From Pusillimonas sp. UBA3987 (lineage in GTDB: Bacteria; Pseudomonadota; Gammaproteobacteria; Burkholderiales; Burkholderiaceae_B), in the NCBI GenBank assembly GCA_002384935.1, contig DGCD01000017.1, positions 1 through 64,000 of the forward strand: a DNA stretch of 64,000 nt. The letters are read 5' to 3'. Below, piece after piece: positions 7,526-17,303 of this stretch. The number at the start of each line of letters is the position of its first letter. The first letter of the stretch is position 1. Below the pieces are notes generated by a model that searched no databases, was not told the origin of the DNA, and was given only the letters and a program-made list of their open reading frames with translations. The position numbers and the translations under genes were made by a program.

Positions 7526-9562
7526 TCAGGACTGCGGTTTTTGTTCTTCAGGCTCTTCCATGTTCCACGGCAGAATGCCGGGCGACACATGCAGGAAATG
7601 CATATACTGTTCGAATTGGTCGAGAATATCACTAATGACATCCTGGCTGTCGTATCCGTATACGTCGTAAGCCCGTCCACCACGGCGCAGAAACACTTCC
7701 GCCCGATAATAGTTTTTATCGCCATCGACATCGCGCGACATTTCCGGATTAGCAAACTCCGGTATTGCATAAGCACGCAGACGTACTTCGTATACGAATT
7801 CAAGCTGACCTTTCTTGAAGACCTCGAAACGGGCCCGGCACTGCTCCTGGTCGAGCGCAGCCGTGGCTTCCCAGTCCTGCTGTACCAGTTCCTGCTCTAC
7901 GCGCTGCATACTGGGGTACACCGTATTCAAAATAAACTGCGATACATCGGCTTTCCCGGGGAAGTCCACCAGATTAGCCAGTCGCTTTTTCCAATAGCCG
8001 GGGCCTTCCTTGTGATGACGGCCTTGCATCGATTGCTGCAAACTCATTTCGTGATGACTTTCAATAACCAAAGCGCGCCACATACCCACAGCGGCAATCA
8101 GCATTATGATGGCAAACGGCAAGGCGCTTACGATTGACGCGGTTTGCAACGCGCTCAGCCCACCGGCAATGAGCAACGTAATGGCAACAATCCCCGACAA
8201 CGAAGCCCAGAAAATTCGTTGCCACACGGGACTATGCGTGGCGCCACCAGAAGCAAGTGAGTCGACAACCAGCGCCCCCGAGTCAGCCGAGGTCACAAAG
8301 AAAGTGGAAATCAACAAAACCGCCATGAACGAAACGATGCCCGACAGCGGCAATTTTTCAAGCAACTGAAACAACGCCACGGCGTGGTCGGCCTGAACCT
8401 GATCGATAAGGCTTGTGTAGCCTTCCTCCATAATCATATGCAAGGCGGTATCACCAAAAACCGAGAACCATAGAAATGTAAATATGGTCGGCACGAACAT
8501 CACACCCACAACAAACTGACGAATGGTGCGTCCGCGACTGATCTTGGCAATAAACAAGCCAACAAACGGCGCCCACGCAATTGTCCAGGCAAAAATAAAC
8601 AACGTCCAGTTTCCAATCCAGCCACTGGACGTATAGGCTTGTAAATTAAAGGTGCGTTCCACAATATTGCTGAGATAGCTGCCTGTGTTTTGCATAAACG
8701 TATTCAAAATGAAAACCGTAGGGCCCACAATGAACACGAACAACATGAGCGAAATGGCCAACACCATGTTGATCAGCGACAGGCGTTTAATGCCTTTATC
8801 CATCCCCGCCACAACGGAGAGCGTGGCAAAAGCCGTAATAACAACAATACACGTTACCTGCACCCAGGTATCAATGGGAACGACCGGCCAAAGGTAATTC
8901 AAACCCGCGTTAATTTGCGCCACCGACAAACCCAATGTGGTGGCAAGCCCGAACGTCGTTCCCAAAATGGCGAAGGTATCAACAGCGTGACCTGCCGGGC
9001 CGTAGATTTTGTCACCGATAAGGGGGTACAGCGTTGAACGCATGGAAAGCGGCAAGCCGTGGCGGAACGCAAAATAAGCAAGGACCAGACCCACCAGGCC
9101 ATAGATAGCCCAGATATGGAAACCCCAGTGGAAAAAGGCGATTTGCATTGCCTGTTTGGCGGCATCTACCGTCATCGCCGGCCCCGCCGGCGGCAAGGCG
9201 TAGTGCAGCACCGGTTCGGCAACACCAAAAAACAACAGTGCAATGCCATACCCCGCCGAAAACAACATGGCAAACCACGAAGGGAAACTGTATTCCGGTT
9301 CGGCATGGTCGGGCCCCAGCTTTATTTCTCCCCATTTCGTAAAGCAGATGGAAACAATAAACACCAGAAATATGGCAACGGCCAGCATGTAGAACCAGCC
9401 GAAATTCTCGGTGATGTAGGTGAGCGTGACGGAAAACAGCTCACCCGCTAAGGTAGGGTTGCTGATGGTCCCGATGACCATTAAACCAATCACAATAACA
9501 GCGGGGATAAAAACGGGGATCAACACCGTTGACCCACGCAGAATTTGATTGTTGTTCTGCAT
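7526..9562 (-). CDS. betT: BCCT-family choline/betaine transporter (BetT-like)
   Basis: A 678-residue inner-membrane carrier of the betaine/choline/carnitine family, which imports quaternary ammonium osmolytes or their precursors using ion gradients. Evidence: twelve hydrophobic segments, the family core (KWGEIKLGPDHAEPEYS and MLFSAGYGIALLFFGVAEP near TM2-3), and the signature near TM8 (FAWTIAWAPFVGLF and ISRGRTIRQF). A hydrophilic C-terminal domain of about 150 residues, with WKKRLANLVDFPG and ISDILDQFEQYMHFLH, is the hallmark of proton-driven BetT proteins, where it senses osmolarity. The length matches BetT (about 677). It lies between two c-di-GMP signalling genes on the same strand but separated by a hairpin and about 90 bases, so it is probably its own unit. 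Confidence 0.85.
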   Translation of the reverse strand: MQNNNQILRGSTVLIPVFIPAVIVIGLMVIGTISNPTLAGELFSVTLTYITENFGWFYMLAVAIFLVFIVSICFTKWGEIKLGPDHAEPEYSFPSWFAMLFSAGYGIALLFFGVAEPVLHYALPPAGPAMTVDAAKQAMQIAFFHWGFHIWAIYGLVGLVLAYFAFRHGLPLSMRSTLYPLIGDKIYGPAGHAVDTFAILGTTFGLATTLGLSVAQINAGLNYLWPVVPIDTWVQVTCIVVITAFATLSVVAGMDKGIKRLSLINMVLAISLMLFVFIVGPTVFILNTFMQNTGSYLSNIVERTFNLQAYTSSGWIGNWTLFIFAWTIAWAPFVGLFIAKISRGRTIRQFVVGVMFVPTIFTFLWFSVFGDTALHMIMEEGYTSLIDQVQADHAVALFQLLEKLPLSGIVSFMAVLLISTFFVTSADSGALVVDSLASGGATHSPVWQRIFWASLSGIVAITLLIAGGLSALQTASIVSALPFAIIMLIAAVGMWRALVIESHHEMSLQQSMQGRHHKEGPGYWKKRLANLVDFPGKADVSQFILNTVYPSMQRVEQELVQQDWEATAALDQEQCRARFEVFKKGQLEFVYEVRLRAYAIPEFANPEMSRDVDGDKNYYRAEVFLRRGGRAYDVYGYDSQDVISDILDQFEQYMHFLHVSPGILPWNMEEPEEQKPQS

Positions 9563-9655
9563 AAATGGTTACCTTTGGCTATGGATCAATTAGGGTAACA
9601 TCTTGACAAGCAGCGGTTACAACCCGGTATTGCCCCGGTTGCAAGCCCTGATTAT

Positions 9656-10852
9656 TCACGGTAGCGTGAAGTGAGTCCAGTTCGCAGCGGCATCTTTCTC
9701 CATAGGCCGCGCGATATGAAAACCCTGGGCAAAATTACAGCCGATTTCGCGCAGGAATTGCAATGTTGTCGCGTCTTCCACGCCTTCGGCGGTAGACTGT
9801 ATCCCCAGGCTTTGCCCAAGGCTCACAATCGCCTGAATCACCTGGCGCGACTCCGACGACACCGCCGCCGTAATCACAAACGATTTATCCACCTTGAGCT
9901 CTGAAAACGGCAAGCGTACCAACTGCAACAAAGAGGAAAACCCGGTTCCCAGATCATCAATGGAAAGATGAAAGCCTTTCATGCGCATGCGGGTCAACAG
10001 ATCGAGCGATGCGACCGGATCTTCCATGGCACTGGTTTCCGTCAGTTCAAAAATAAGCTGGTCGGCCGGCACACCAGCGCGAGTGCAACGCGCGAGCAAT
10101 TTATCAACGAAGGCGTCATCCAAACGCGAACGTGCAGACAAATTAATCGACAAGCGTACTGAAGAACGGGCATATCGCGGCGCAAACCAGCTTAGACTGA
10201 TATCCAGCATTCGCTCAGTCAGTGCATCAATCATGCCTGTATTTTCAGCCGACGCAATAAAACGATCGGGAGGAATAAAGCCATGCTGAGGATGATCCCA
10301 GCGCATCAGTGCTTCAAACCCGACCAGGTCCCCGCTGAAACAGGAAATTTTCGGTTGATACATCGCAAAAAACTGGTCCTGGTCTAAAGCAGACTGCAGG
10401 TCAGTGGCATCGGGCGAGTAAACCTGCAATCCTGCCCTGCCTTTTTGTCCACTGGCCGCAGTCGGCACCACGGGTCCGCTCAAGTCGAATAACTTGCGTA
10501 GTGCAGATGGCATGAACGGCTTGGGCAGTACCCCGACAATATTCAGGCCACGCTCCGTTGCCGACCTTCCGGCAGCATCCAGCACGCGATGGTCAACACC
10601 GCTGGTCACGATAATGCGCGCCTCGCAATGACGCTGAGCCAACCTGGCAAGAACTTCCACACCATCCATTTCCGGCATGATCAAGTCGATGGCAATGTGA
10701 TCGGGCCGCCAATCGTCGACTCCTTGAAAAAAAGCTTCCGGGCTGGAAGTGAAACGGGTTTCAAAGCCGCTAGCCCGGGCTATAAGCTCAATCGTTTGAC
10801 CCACACCCGGATCATCATCGAGAATCAATAAGCGGCGCATATTGTTGGTCAT
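9656..10852 (-). CDS. Response regulator with EAL phosphodiesterase domain
   Basis: A 398-residue two-domain protein. The REC domain (about 6-120) has the acidic patch LDDD, phospho-acceptor Asp 56 in IDLIMPEMDG and Lys 111 in PKPF. The EAL domain (about 150-395) keeps its catalytic set: EALMR at 180-184, the Asn in SINLS, ELTET, DDLGTG, KVDKSF and AEGVED, so it should hydrolyse cyclic di-GMP when appropriately phosphorylated. It is coupled to the hybrid histidine kinase upstream (the kinase stop and this ATG are separated by one base), so that kinase is the probable phosphodonor. This pairs one degrading enzyme with the nearby synthesising enzyme at 5578-7413. Confidence 0.88.
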   Translation of the reverse strand: MTNNMRRLLILDDDPGVGQTIELIARASGFETRFTSSPEAFFQGVDDWRPDHIAIDLIMPEMDGVEVLARLAQRHCEARIIVTSGVDHRVLDAAGRSATERGLNIVGVLPKPFMPSALRKLFDLSGPVVPTAASGQKGRAGLQVYSPDATDLQSALDQDQFFAMYQPKISCFSGDLVGFEALMRWDHPQHGFIPPDRFIASAENTGMIDALTERMLDISLSWFAPRYARSSVRLSINLSARSRLDDAFVDKLLARCTRAGVPADQLIFELTETSAMEDPVASLDLLTRMRMKGFHLSIDDLGTGFSSLLQLVRLPFSELKVDKSFVITAAVSSESRQVIQAIVSLGQSLGIQSTAEGVEDATTLQFLREIGCNFAQGFHIARPMEKDAAANWTHFTLP

Positions 10853-10853
10853 A

Positions 10854-13800
10854 TCAGGGCTCCTGACCCGTTGGTTCTCTTAAAGCCTGCCACACTTTTT
10901 CAGCAAGCTCCACTCGACGATAAGGCTTATTCAGCAACAACACCCCAGGATCCAGTCGGCCATGATGCACAATGGCGTTCTCAGTGTAGCCCGAGGTATA
11001 AAGCACTTTGAGGCCCGGCCGCAACAACCTGGCCTGATCCGCCAATTGCCGGCCACTCAATCCGCCCGGCATGACCACATCGGTAAACAACAAATCACAC
11101 TGCGTATCGGAGCGCAGCATCTCCAACGCCCGTTTGCCATCTTCAGCACATATTACGTTGTATCCCAAACCCAGCAATTGGGAGTAAGCATATTCGCGCA
11201 CCAGGTCGTCGTCTTCGACGAGCAAAATGGTTTGTCCGCCACCTTTGGCGCTCTCGACTTCCTGCGGGGTCGGCTCAAGCCATTGCTCAGTGGTTCTGGG
11301 CAAATACATTTTGACCGTCGTTCCCTGGCCTGACTCGGAATAGACTGTCAAATGCCCGCCCGACTGCTTAAGAAACCCGAACACCATGGGCAGACCCAGG
11401 CCGGTCCCCTGACCCCGGGGTTTCGTCGTAAAAAAGGGTTCAAAAAGGCGCTTCATGTTTTCAGGCGGAATACCGCATCCAGTATCAGACACCGCGATCA
11501 TGACATACTGCCCCGGGCTCAGATCCGGATGCTCTCGGGCGTAATCACTACTAAACCAAACGTTTCCAGTCTCAATGGTAAGACGTCCCCCACTTAGCAT
11601 TGCGTCGCGCGCGTTAATGGCCAGGTTCAGCAACGCATCCTCCAGTTGCGACGGATCAACCATAGCCGACCACAAGCCGGCCCCCATCACAAACTCCAGT
11701 TCAATATGTTCTCCCAAGGTACGCAGCAACAAGCTTTGCATGCCGGTGACCACGCGGCTTACATTAAGCGCCCGAGGCTCCAGCGGCTGGCGACGCGCGA
11801 ACGCCAGTAAACGCTTGGTTAACTCCGCGCCTTTTGTCCCGGCCTGTGCGATCATTCTGGCCGAGGTTGATAACGCTGACCGCTCATCCAGACTTTCAAC
11901 CAACAATTCAGCGTTACCCACCATCACCGTCAACAAATTATTGAAATCGTGGGCAACACCGCCGGTTAACTGACCGATTGCATCCATTCGCTGCAGATGA
12001 CGCACACGGTCCTCCAGCAACTTCCGTTCACTGATATCGCGCTCAACCGCCACCCAATGGCTATACCAGCCTGAGTCATCTATCATCGGAACGATGTCGA
12101 TTTCAATCCAGTATTCATCACCCGCCTTGGTGTAATTCAATAACTCGGCACGCACGGGGCGCCAACTTTTAAGCGCCTGCCGAATCCGTTCAAGTTCGGT
12201 CCGCGCCGTGCCCGAACCCTGCAATATGCGAGGCGACTTTCCAATCACCTCTTCCCGGCTGTAACCCGTCCGACGCACAAACGCATCATTAACATAAACA
12301 ATGCGAGGTCCAGGTTCGCTAACCGGTGCGGCTTCGGTAATAATGACAACATCATTCAAGCGAGACAAGGCCGTTTCAAGCAGACGCAGATGCGCCAATG
12401 CGTTGTGCTTTCTGGTGATATCCTGGAAATAAACAGCCAAACCTTCCTTCGACGGATAAGCATGCACCTGAAGCCAGATGTCCAGTGGCGGGTAAAACTG
12501 CTCGAACACAACCGGCTGACCGGTTTTCATTGCACGACGATACTCTGATTCGAACGTTGTTCCCCTAGCCGGTGCAAACTCAACCCATACATTACGACCG
12601 ATCAATTCACTGCGGTCACGCTTAAGCAACTTTTCGGCCTGCCCGTTCAGATAGGTAAAGTTCCAATCGGTATCCAGGGTAAAAAACGCGTCGGTAATGC
12701 TTTCCAGGGTGTTGTAAAGCCGGGAAGCCAGATCGTGTGCCTGCTGAGCCACCTTGCGCTGCTCGTGCACATCGATCAGCGAGCCAAACCATTTAAGCGT
12801 GCCGTCCACCCGGTCGTGGACCCGCACGGCACGTGTCAGGTGCCAACGATACGCGCCGTCGGCACGCCGCAAACGCGCCTCAACCTCATAAGGCTCTCCG
12901 GTTTTCAGGGCATGCTGCCAAACCTCAAGTACCGATGACAAGTCATCGGGGTGCACGTAATGCTGCCATTGATTTTTCTCGAAGCGACGATCCGCCACAC
13001 CTGCATACTCAAAAAACCGAGGCGTAACGTACTCTGTATCGCCATTCTCGGCGGCCGTCCAAACCGTAATAGGCATGGATTCGGCCAATTGCTGGAAACG
13101 CTGCAAACTGACCCGCGATGTCTGCTCTGCCACTTTTCTGGCAGTAATGTCCTGCAGCGCACCTTCAATTTGAACCACATCACCGTCGGCATTTTCAACC
13201 GCCCGACCCGAAGCGTGAACCCAGACAATCTGACCGTTGGGCAGCACAATGCGTGACTCAACGTTGAACGACTCTTTCGTACTGAGGGTTCTTTGAAAGG
13301 CACTGCGTAAATAAGCCTGATCACTTTCCGCGTAATACGAGAACGCCTCGTCAAGTGAGGCCGGGTTATAACCCGCCGCCTTGCCATATATCCGCGCCAC
13401 TTCATCCGACCACCTTACAACACCGGTTTGCAGGTCCACAGACCATCCTCCCAAACCGCCGGCCGAGGCAGCCACTTCAAGTAAATGACTTTGATCGGAC
13501 AACGTGCGTCTGGCATCCAGCAACGCAGCATGAGAATTAGTGAGTGCTTCAGTCGCCTTGATACGCGACGCAACGAGCCCGCCGGCGACCAGAATGACGC
13601 CGATCGACATGATTCGATTGAGCCAGGCAAACTCTTGCGGGTAGCCCCCAATAACGGGAGGCGAAAGCCATGCCCCCAGCAGAATCAGCACAACAGCCAC
13701 CAACATGACCGCAAGCGTAAAACCCACCCGCCGGGCCTGGATGCTGAACAGCACGACCGGCGCATATAAAACACCCACTGTAAGCCCCAAGGAAGTCACT

Positions 13801-13895
13801 GCATCCAGCCATAAAATGGCCAGCATTAAAAACACAACGATAACCACTGACATTCCCGGCAGCGTCAGCGAAGTCCTGCATCTACCCGACCTCAT
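10854..13895 (-). CDS. Hybrid sensor histidine kinase with four PAS domains and receiver
   Basis: A 1013-residue membrane kinase. Residues 15-110 hold three or four hydrophobic segments. Four PAS/PAC units follow (about 140-255, 265-380, 390-495, 505-625), then HisKA with phospho-acceptor His 649 in GGVAHDFNNLL, a HATPase domain (NARDAM, DTGCGIPPE and GQGTGLGL boxes), and a C-terminal receiver with Asp in TDVVMPGG. The H-box type (HDFNN) is common in hybrid kinases of c-di-GMP and stress circuits. It lies one base upstream of the REC-EAL gene, which suggests translational coupling and a kinase-phosphodiesterase pair. The signal sensed cannot be told. The upstream 270 bases to ackA hold no gene and presumably the promoter. 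Confidence 0.88.
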   Translation of the reverse strand: MRSGRCRTSLTLPGMSVVIVVFLMLAILWLDAVTSLGLTVGVLYAPVVLFSIQARRVGFTLAVMLVAVVLILLGAWLSPPVIGGYPQEFAWLNRIMSIGVILVAGGLVASRIKATEALTNSHAALLDARRTLSDQSHLLEVAASAGGLGGWSVDLQTGVVRWSDEVARIYGKAAGYNPASLDEAFSYYAESDQAYLRSAFQRTLSTKESFNVESRIVLPNGQIVWVHASGRAVENADGDVVQIEGALQDITARKVAEQTSRVSLQRFQQLAESMPITVWTAAENGDTEYVTPRFFEYAGVADRRFEKNQWQHYVHPDDLSSVLEVWQHALKTGEPYEVEARLRRADGAYRWHLTRAVRVHDRVDGTLKWFGSLIDVHEQRKVAQQAHDLASRLYNTLESITDAFFTLDTDWNFTYLNGQAEKLLKRDRSELIGRNVWVEFAPARGTTFESEYRRAMKTGQPVVFEQFYPPLDIWLQVHAYPSKEGLAVYFQDITRKHNALAHLRLLETALSRLNDVVIITEAAPVSEPGPRIVYVNDAFVRRTGYSREEVIGKSPRILQGSGTARTELERIRQALKSWRPVRAELLNYTKAGDEYWIEIDIVPMIDDSGWYSHWVAVERDISERKLLEDRVRHLQRMDAIGQLTGGVAHDFNNLLTVMVGNAELLVESLDERSALSTSARMIAQAGTKGAELTKRLLAFARRQPLEPRALNVSRVVTGMQSLLLRTLGEHIELEFVMGAGLWSAMVDPSQLEDALLNLAINARDAMLSGGRLTIETGNVWFSSDYAREHPDLSPGQYVMIAVSDTGCGIPPENMKRLFEPFFTTKPRGQGTGLGLPMVFGFLKQSGGHLTVYSESGQGTTVKMYLPRTTEQWLEPTPQEVESAKGGGQTILLVEDDDLVREYAYSQLLGLGYNVICAEDGKRALEMLRSDTQCDLLFTDVVMPGGLSGRQLADQARLLRPGLKVLYTSGYTENAIVHHGRLDPGVLLLNKPYRRVELAEKVWQALREPTGQEP

Positions 13896-14166
13896 GTTGA
13901 CACCCCATTACCCCCACACAACCAAAACCTTCAACCAACCTGTCCAGGCCAAAGCCAACGAAAAAAATAAAGTATGCCTCAGTGGGACAGACATCCATGC
14001 CATTTGCAATAAAATACAAAACAAAATGGCAATAAGGCAATGAGGACTTCCCAGTAGTGCACCGCGATTTACTTCGGTGGCATTTGCTAATCTAACGCAT
14101 CAACCGGGCAGGTATACCAGCGACTGTTAAGTTCAATGTAATGCGTTTGCGCATCTGGCCCATGGC

Positions 14167-15348
14167 TCACACCCTCGAAAGAACCTGCAACGTCTTGTTG
14201 GCGATCACGCTCTCCTCATCAGTCGGTACGACCCGCACAGAAATGGTCGAAGCATCCGCTGCTATGTTCGAGGCATTGTCTTGATTCGCCCGCTCGTCGA
14301 GCTTGAGCCCCAGCCATTCCAGGTGGCGACAAACACGCCCCCGCATTTCCGGACAGTTCTCACCAATGCCGGCGGTAAACACAAGGGTATCCAACCCGCC
14401 CAGAGAAACACATAATCCGGCAATGCTTTCTGCCGTGTGATAAGCGAAATAGGCAAGAGCCAACTCCGCCTGGGGCTTGTTGCTTGCAAGCAACGCTCGC
14501 ATATCAGTCAGCCCCGACAGCGCTTTCAAACCGGACTCGTAGTACAGGACATTTTGAATTTCTTCATGAGACATCCCCTGTTCCATCATCCAAAGCACGA
14601 CACCTGCATCCAAACGACCAGGGCGCGTGGACATGGGTAAGCCGTCGAGCGCGGTAAAACCCATTGTCGTCTCCACGCTCAAGCCGGCTTTCATTGCGCA
14701 GGCCGAGGCGCCGGAACCCAGATGCGCTACGACGACACGGCCATCGGCCAGGCGTTGATCACGCTGCCTTAGATAACCGGCAATATATTCATAGGAAAGA
14801 CCATGAAAACCATAACGACGAACGCCTTGCCGGAAAAACCGGTCGGGAATCGCAAAGCGCTCTATTACGTCGTTATGATGACGATGAAAAGCCGTATCGA
14901 AGCAAGCCACCTGCGGCAAGTTCGGCCAATGCTGCGCTATCGCCTGCACCGGATGCAAATTATTTCGCTGATGCAGCGGCGCCAATGACGCAAGTGCCTC
15001 CAGACTCGTGAACACTCCGGGCGTAATCAGCACACTGTCATGGTAGTTTGGGCCGCCATGAACTATGCGATGGCCAACAGCATCAGGCGCCCGCTTCAGA
15101 TTCCGGGCCAGCCATTCCATAACCAGCGACTGCGCCTGATCAAGCGAAGACAATGCGTTGGCCGCTAGCGCTCGCTGCGTCAACCCTGAATTGTCGGAGC
15201 CCCGGACACGAAAGCAAGGCTTTTCCGAGCCAATGCCGGTTACCTGGCCCGAATAAATCAAATCGGGCCTCGTGCCGTCATCTCCTTCATAGACGCCGAA
15301 CTTCAAGCTGGAACTACCGGCATTAACGACAAGCAATAATGGTTTCAT
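14167..15348 (-). CDS. ackA: Acetate kinase
   Basis: A 393-residue enzyme interconverting acetyl phosphate and ADP with acetate and ATP, of usual length for the family. Evidence: the N-terminal NAGSSSLKFGVY signature, VGHRIVHGG, CFDTAFH, RRYGFHGLSYEYI and the C-terminal GGLDTLVFTAGIGEN. It is downstream of, and on the same strand as, a phosphotransacetylase-like gene (22-base gap), giving an acetyl-CoA to acetate plus ATP route. The start follows the canonical MKPLLLVVNAG position. Confidence 0.95.
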   Translation of the reverse strand: MKPLLLVVNAGSSSLKFGVYEGDDGTRPDLIYSGQVTGIGSEKPCFRVRGSDNSGLTQRALAANALSSLDQAQSLVMEWLARNLKRAPDAVGHRIVHGGPNYHDSVLITPGVFTSLEALASLAPLHQRNNLHPVQAIAQHWPNLPQVACFDTAFHRHHNDVIERFAIPDRFFRQGVRRYGFHGLSYEYIAGYLRQRDQRLADGRVVVAHLGSGASACAMKAGLSVETTMGFTALDGLPMSTRPGRLDAGVVLWMMEQGMSHEEIQNVLYYESGLKALSGLTDMRALLASNKPQAELALAYFAYHTAESIAGLCVSLGGLDTLVFTAGIGENCPEMRGRVCRHLEWLGLKLDERANQDNASNIAADASTISVRVVPTDEESVIANKTLQVLSRV

Positions 15349-15370
15349 GACGTCATCGGCCTAAAAGTGA

Positions 15371-16312
15371 TCAGGTGGCCGGTAATTGCCTGTGCAACAG
15401 CCAGCGCGCGTAACACACCGCCACCGCGCATGAGGCCAACCGTGTTTGCGCCGAGTCGGCCCGGCTGGTAAGAACGATCGGTACGCGCGCGCCCACCACA
15501 ACACCCGCGGCTAACGCACCAGACAGAAAAGTAAGGTTCTTGGCCAACATATTGCCAGCCTCCAGGTCGGGTACAACCAAAATCTGAGCGTAACCCGCCA
15601 CTTTGGAATGAATGCCCTTGATACGCGCGGCATCGGGGCTGATGGCATTATCCAGCGCCAAGGGACCGTCGACAACCCCGCCCTCAATTTGCCCCCGGTC
15701 GGCCATTTTGCACAAGGCAGCAGCGTCAATTGTGCTGGGAATCTTGGCGTTTATTTGCTCCACAGCCGATAAAATGGCTACTTTGGGCTTACCCAGTCCC
15801 AATGCATGATGTAACTCGATTGCATTGCGCACGATATCGGCTTTGGTCTCCAGATCGGGAAAAATGTTGATAGCGGCATCGGTAATGAACAATAGCCCGG
15901 CATGTCCCGGTACATCCATAATGAACACATGACTGAGCTTGCGATTTGTGCGCAAACCGCTCTGGCGGCCCAACACAGCATGCATCAGTTCATCGGTATG
16001 CAGGCTGCCTTTCATTAGCAATGACGCCTGGCCCGACTTAACCAGCTCGACGGCCACCTCGGCGGAAGCGTGGCTATGCGGTGTATCGTGCACTTGAAAC
16101 TGATCCAGATCCAATCCAAGCGCCGTGGCCGCTTCCCCCAGGCGGGCACGAGGCCCAACCAGCACGGGCTCAAAAATGCCTTGCTCTTGCGCAGCCGCCG
16201 CCGACGCCAAAGAAACTTCATCGCATGGATGCGCAACGGCACAAACCAGCTTTGTTCCTTCCGATACCGCGCGATCTATAAAAACCTGATAACGGGAGTT
16301 GCCTTGATGCAT
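15371..16312 (-). CDS. pta: Phosphate acetyl/butyryltransferase family protein
   Basis: A protein of 313 residues resembling the stand-alone PTA/PTB family, which transfers an acyl group between CoA and phosphate. Recognised parts: AVAHPCDEVSLASA, LLMKGSLHTDELMHAVL, KLSHVFIMDVPG, GGVVDGPLALDNAI and ILVVPDLEAGNMLAKNL. It lies directly upstream of ackA, which favours acetyl phosphate as product; a butyryl preference cannot be excluded. I place the start at ATG 16312, where GAAGGG lies about six bases upstream; a longer frame starts at 16339 (MHYLCEGSR). It is shorter than the multi-domain enterobacterial Pta, normal for this type. It belongs to the run with phaB (35 bases upstream) and a small membrane protein. 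Confidence 0.85.
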   Translation of the reverse strand: MHQGNSRYQVFIDRAVSEGTKLVCAVAHPCDEVSLASAAAAQEQGIFEPVLVGPRARLGEAATALGLDLDQFQVHDTPHSHASAEVAVELVKSGQASLLMKGSLHTDELMHAVLGRQSGLRTNRKLSHVFIMDVPGHAGLLFITDAAINIFPDLETKADIVRNAIELHHALGLGKPKVAILSAVEQINAKIPSTIDAAALCKMADRGQIEGGVVDGPLALDNAISPDAARIKGIHSKVAGYAQILVVPDLEAGNMLAKNLTFLSGALAAGVVVGARVPIVLTSRADSAQTRLASCAVAVCYARWLLHRQLPAT

Positions 16313-16347
16313 CCGCGACCCTTCACAAAGATAATGCACCCTGAAAA

Positions 16348-17091
16348 TCAGTACATGTGTTGACCACCGTTCATGGCCACATTGGACCCGGTCATGAACG
16401 CGGCAGGGTCACTACAGATAAATGCAACCAATGCCGCAATTTCCGAAGGCTTGCCAAGGCGTCCCAGTGGAATTTGAGGCAGAACTTGTGTCTCAAGCAC
16501 ATCCTCAGGCACCTGGGACACCATCGGCGTATCAAGATAACCTGGCGACACGGCATTTACGGTAACGCCCTTGCGAGCAACTTCAAGTGCAAGCGCCTTG
16601 GTAAACCCGACAATGCCAGCCTTGGCAGCCGAGTAATTGGTTTGACCATAAGCGCCTTTACTGCCATTTACCGACGAAATACTCACCACTCGCCCCCAAC
16701 CTCGCTTTACCATCGCGCCATACAACAGGCCGGTCATGTTGAAGACCGAATCGAGATTGGTTCTCAAAACCGCATCCCAGTTTTCTTTGCTCATTTTGGC
16801 CAGGGAGGCATCGCGTGTAATACCCGCATTGTTGATCAGGATATCGATTTCCACGCCCTTGTCGGCCAGTTGATCGGCGCACTGCCGGCAAGCGTCATAG
16901 TCAGACACATCAACGCCAACCGCCTGCAACTCGTAACCCTCGTCGCGCAAACGATCAAGCCATGGCTCAGGTTCCTCATGCCCTGGAAAGTACGTTACCC
17001 ACACCGCATTCCCCGCATCATGAAGTGCTTTGGCTATTGCCTCGCCCAAACACCCCATTCCCCCTGTTACCAAAGCCGTTCGTTTTGTCAT
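16348..17091 (-). CDS. phaB: Acetoacetyl-CoA reductase-like SDR protein (PhaB type)
   Basis: A 247-residue short-chain dehydrogenase. The NAD(P) motif TGGMGCLG is at residues 9-16, NNAG follows, and the active site is Ser in SISSVNG with Tyr and Lys in NYSAAKAG. The full set, including ITRDASLAKM and a C-terminal NGGQHMY, matches NADPH-dependent acetoacetyl-CoA reductases making (R)-3-hydroxybutyryl-CoA for polyhydroxybutyrate. No synthase or thiolase gene is nearby, so participation in polymer synthesis is inference. It lies just upstream of pta and ackA on the same strand, suggesting co-control of reducing-power and acetyl-CoA overflow. Confidence 0.85.
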   Translation of the reverse strand: MTKRTALVTGGMGCLGEAIAKALHDAGNAVWVTYFPGHEEPEPWLDRLRDEGYELQAVGVDVSDYDACRQCADQLADKGVEIDILINNAGITRDASLAKMSKENWDAVLRTNLDSVFNMTGLLYGAMVKRGWGRVVSISSVNGSKGAYGQTNYSAAKAGIVGFTKALALEVARKGVTVNAVSPGYLDTPMVSQVPEDVLETQVLPQIPLGRLGKPSEIAALVAFICSDPAAFMTGSNVAMNGGQHMY

Positions 17092-17100
17092 GCCTGATCC

Positions 17101-17268
17101 TTACGAAAAGAGTTGTATCGCCTTCTGCACCACGGCATAAAGCGTTGCCAAAAGACCAATACCCAGCAGCACCATACCCGGATTCCGGTCACGAAAACCA
17201 AAACCAATAATCAGCAAAAGCACACCGATTACAAAAACCACCAGTACGGTATTGTTATGAAAAAACAT
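17101..17268 (-). CDS. Small membrane protein, unknown
   Basis: A 55-residue protein with two hydrophobic segments (TVLVVFVIGVLLLIIGFGF, then a shorter one with MVLLGIGLLATLYAVV), separated by RDRNPG. The start is ATG 17268 because GGGAGGGG lies just upstream; the frame could reach 17286 but that ATG has no ribosome site. It is nine bases upstream of phaB on the same strand, so it is the likely first gene of the phaB-pta-ackA run. I do not recognise the family. Confidence 0.6.
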   Translation of the reverse strand: MFFHNNTVLVVFVIGVLLLIIGFGFRDRNPGMVLLGIGLLATLYAVVQKAIQLFS

Positions 17269-17303
17269 TGCGCCCCTCCCACCCATGCCTTGAATAAGTT
17301 AAA

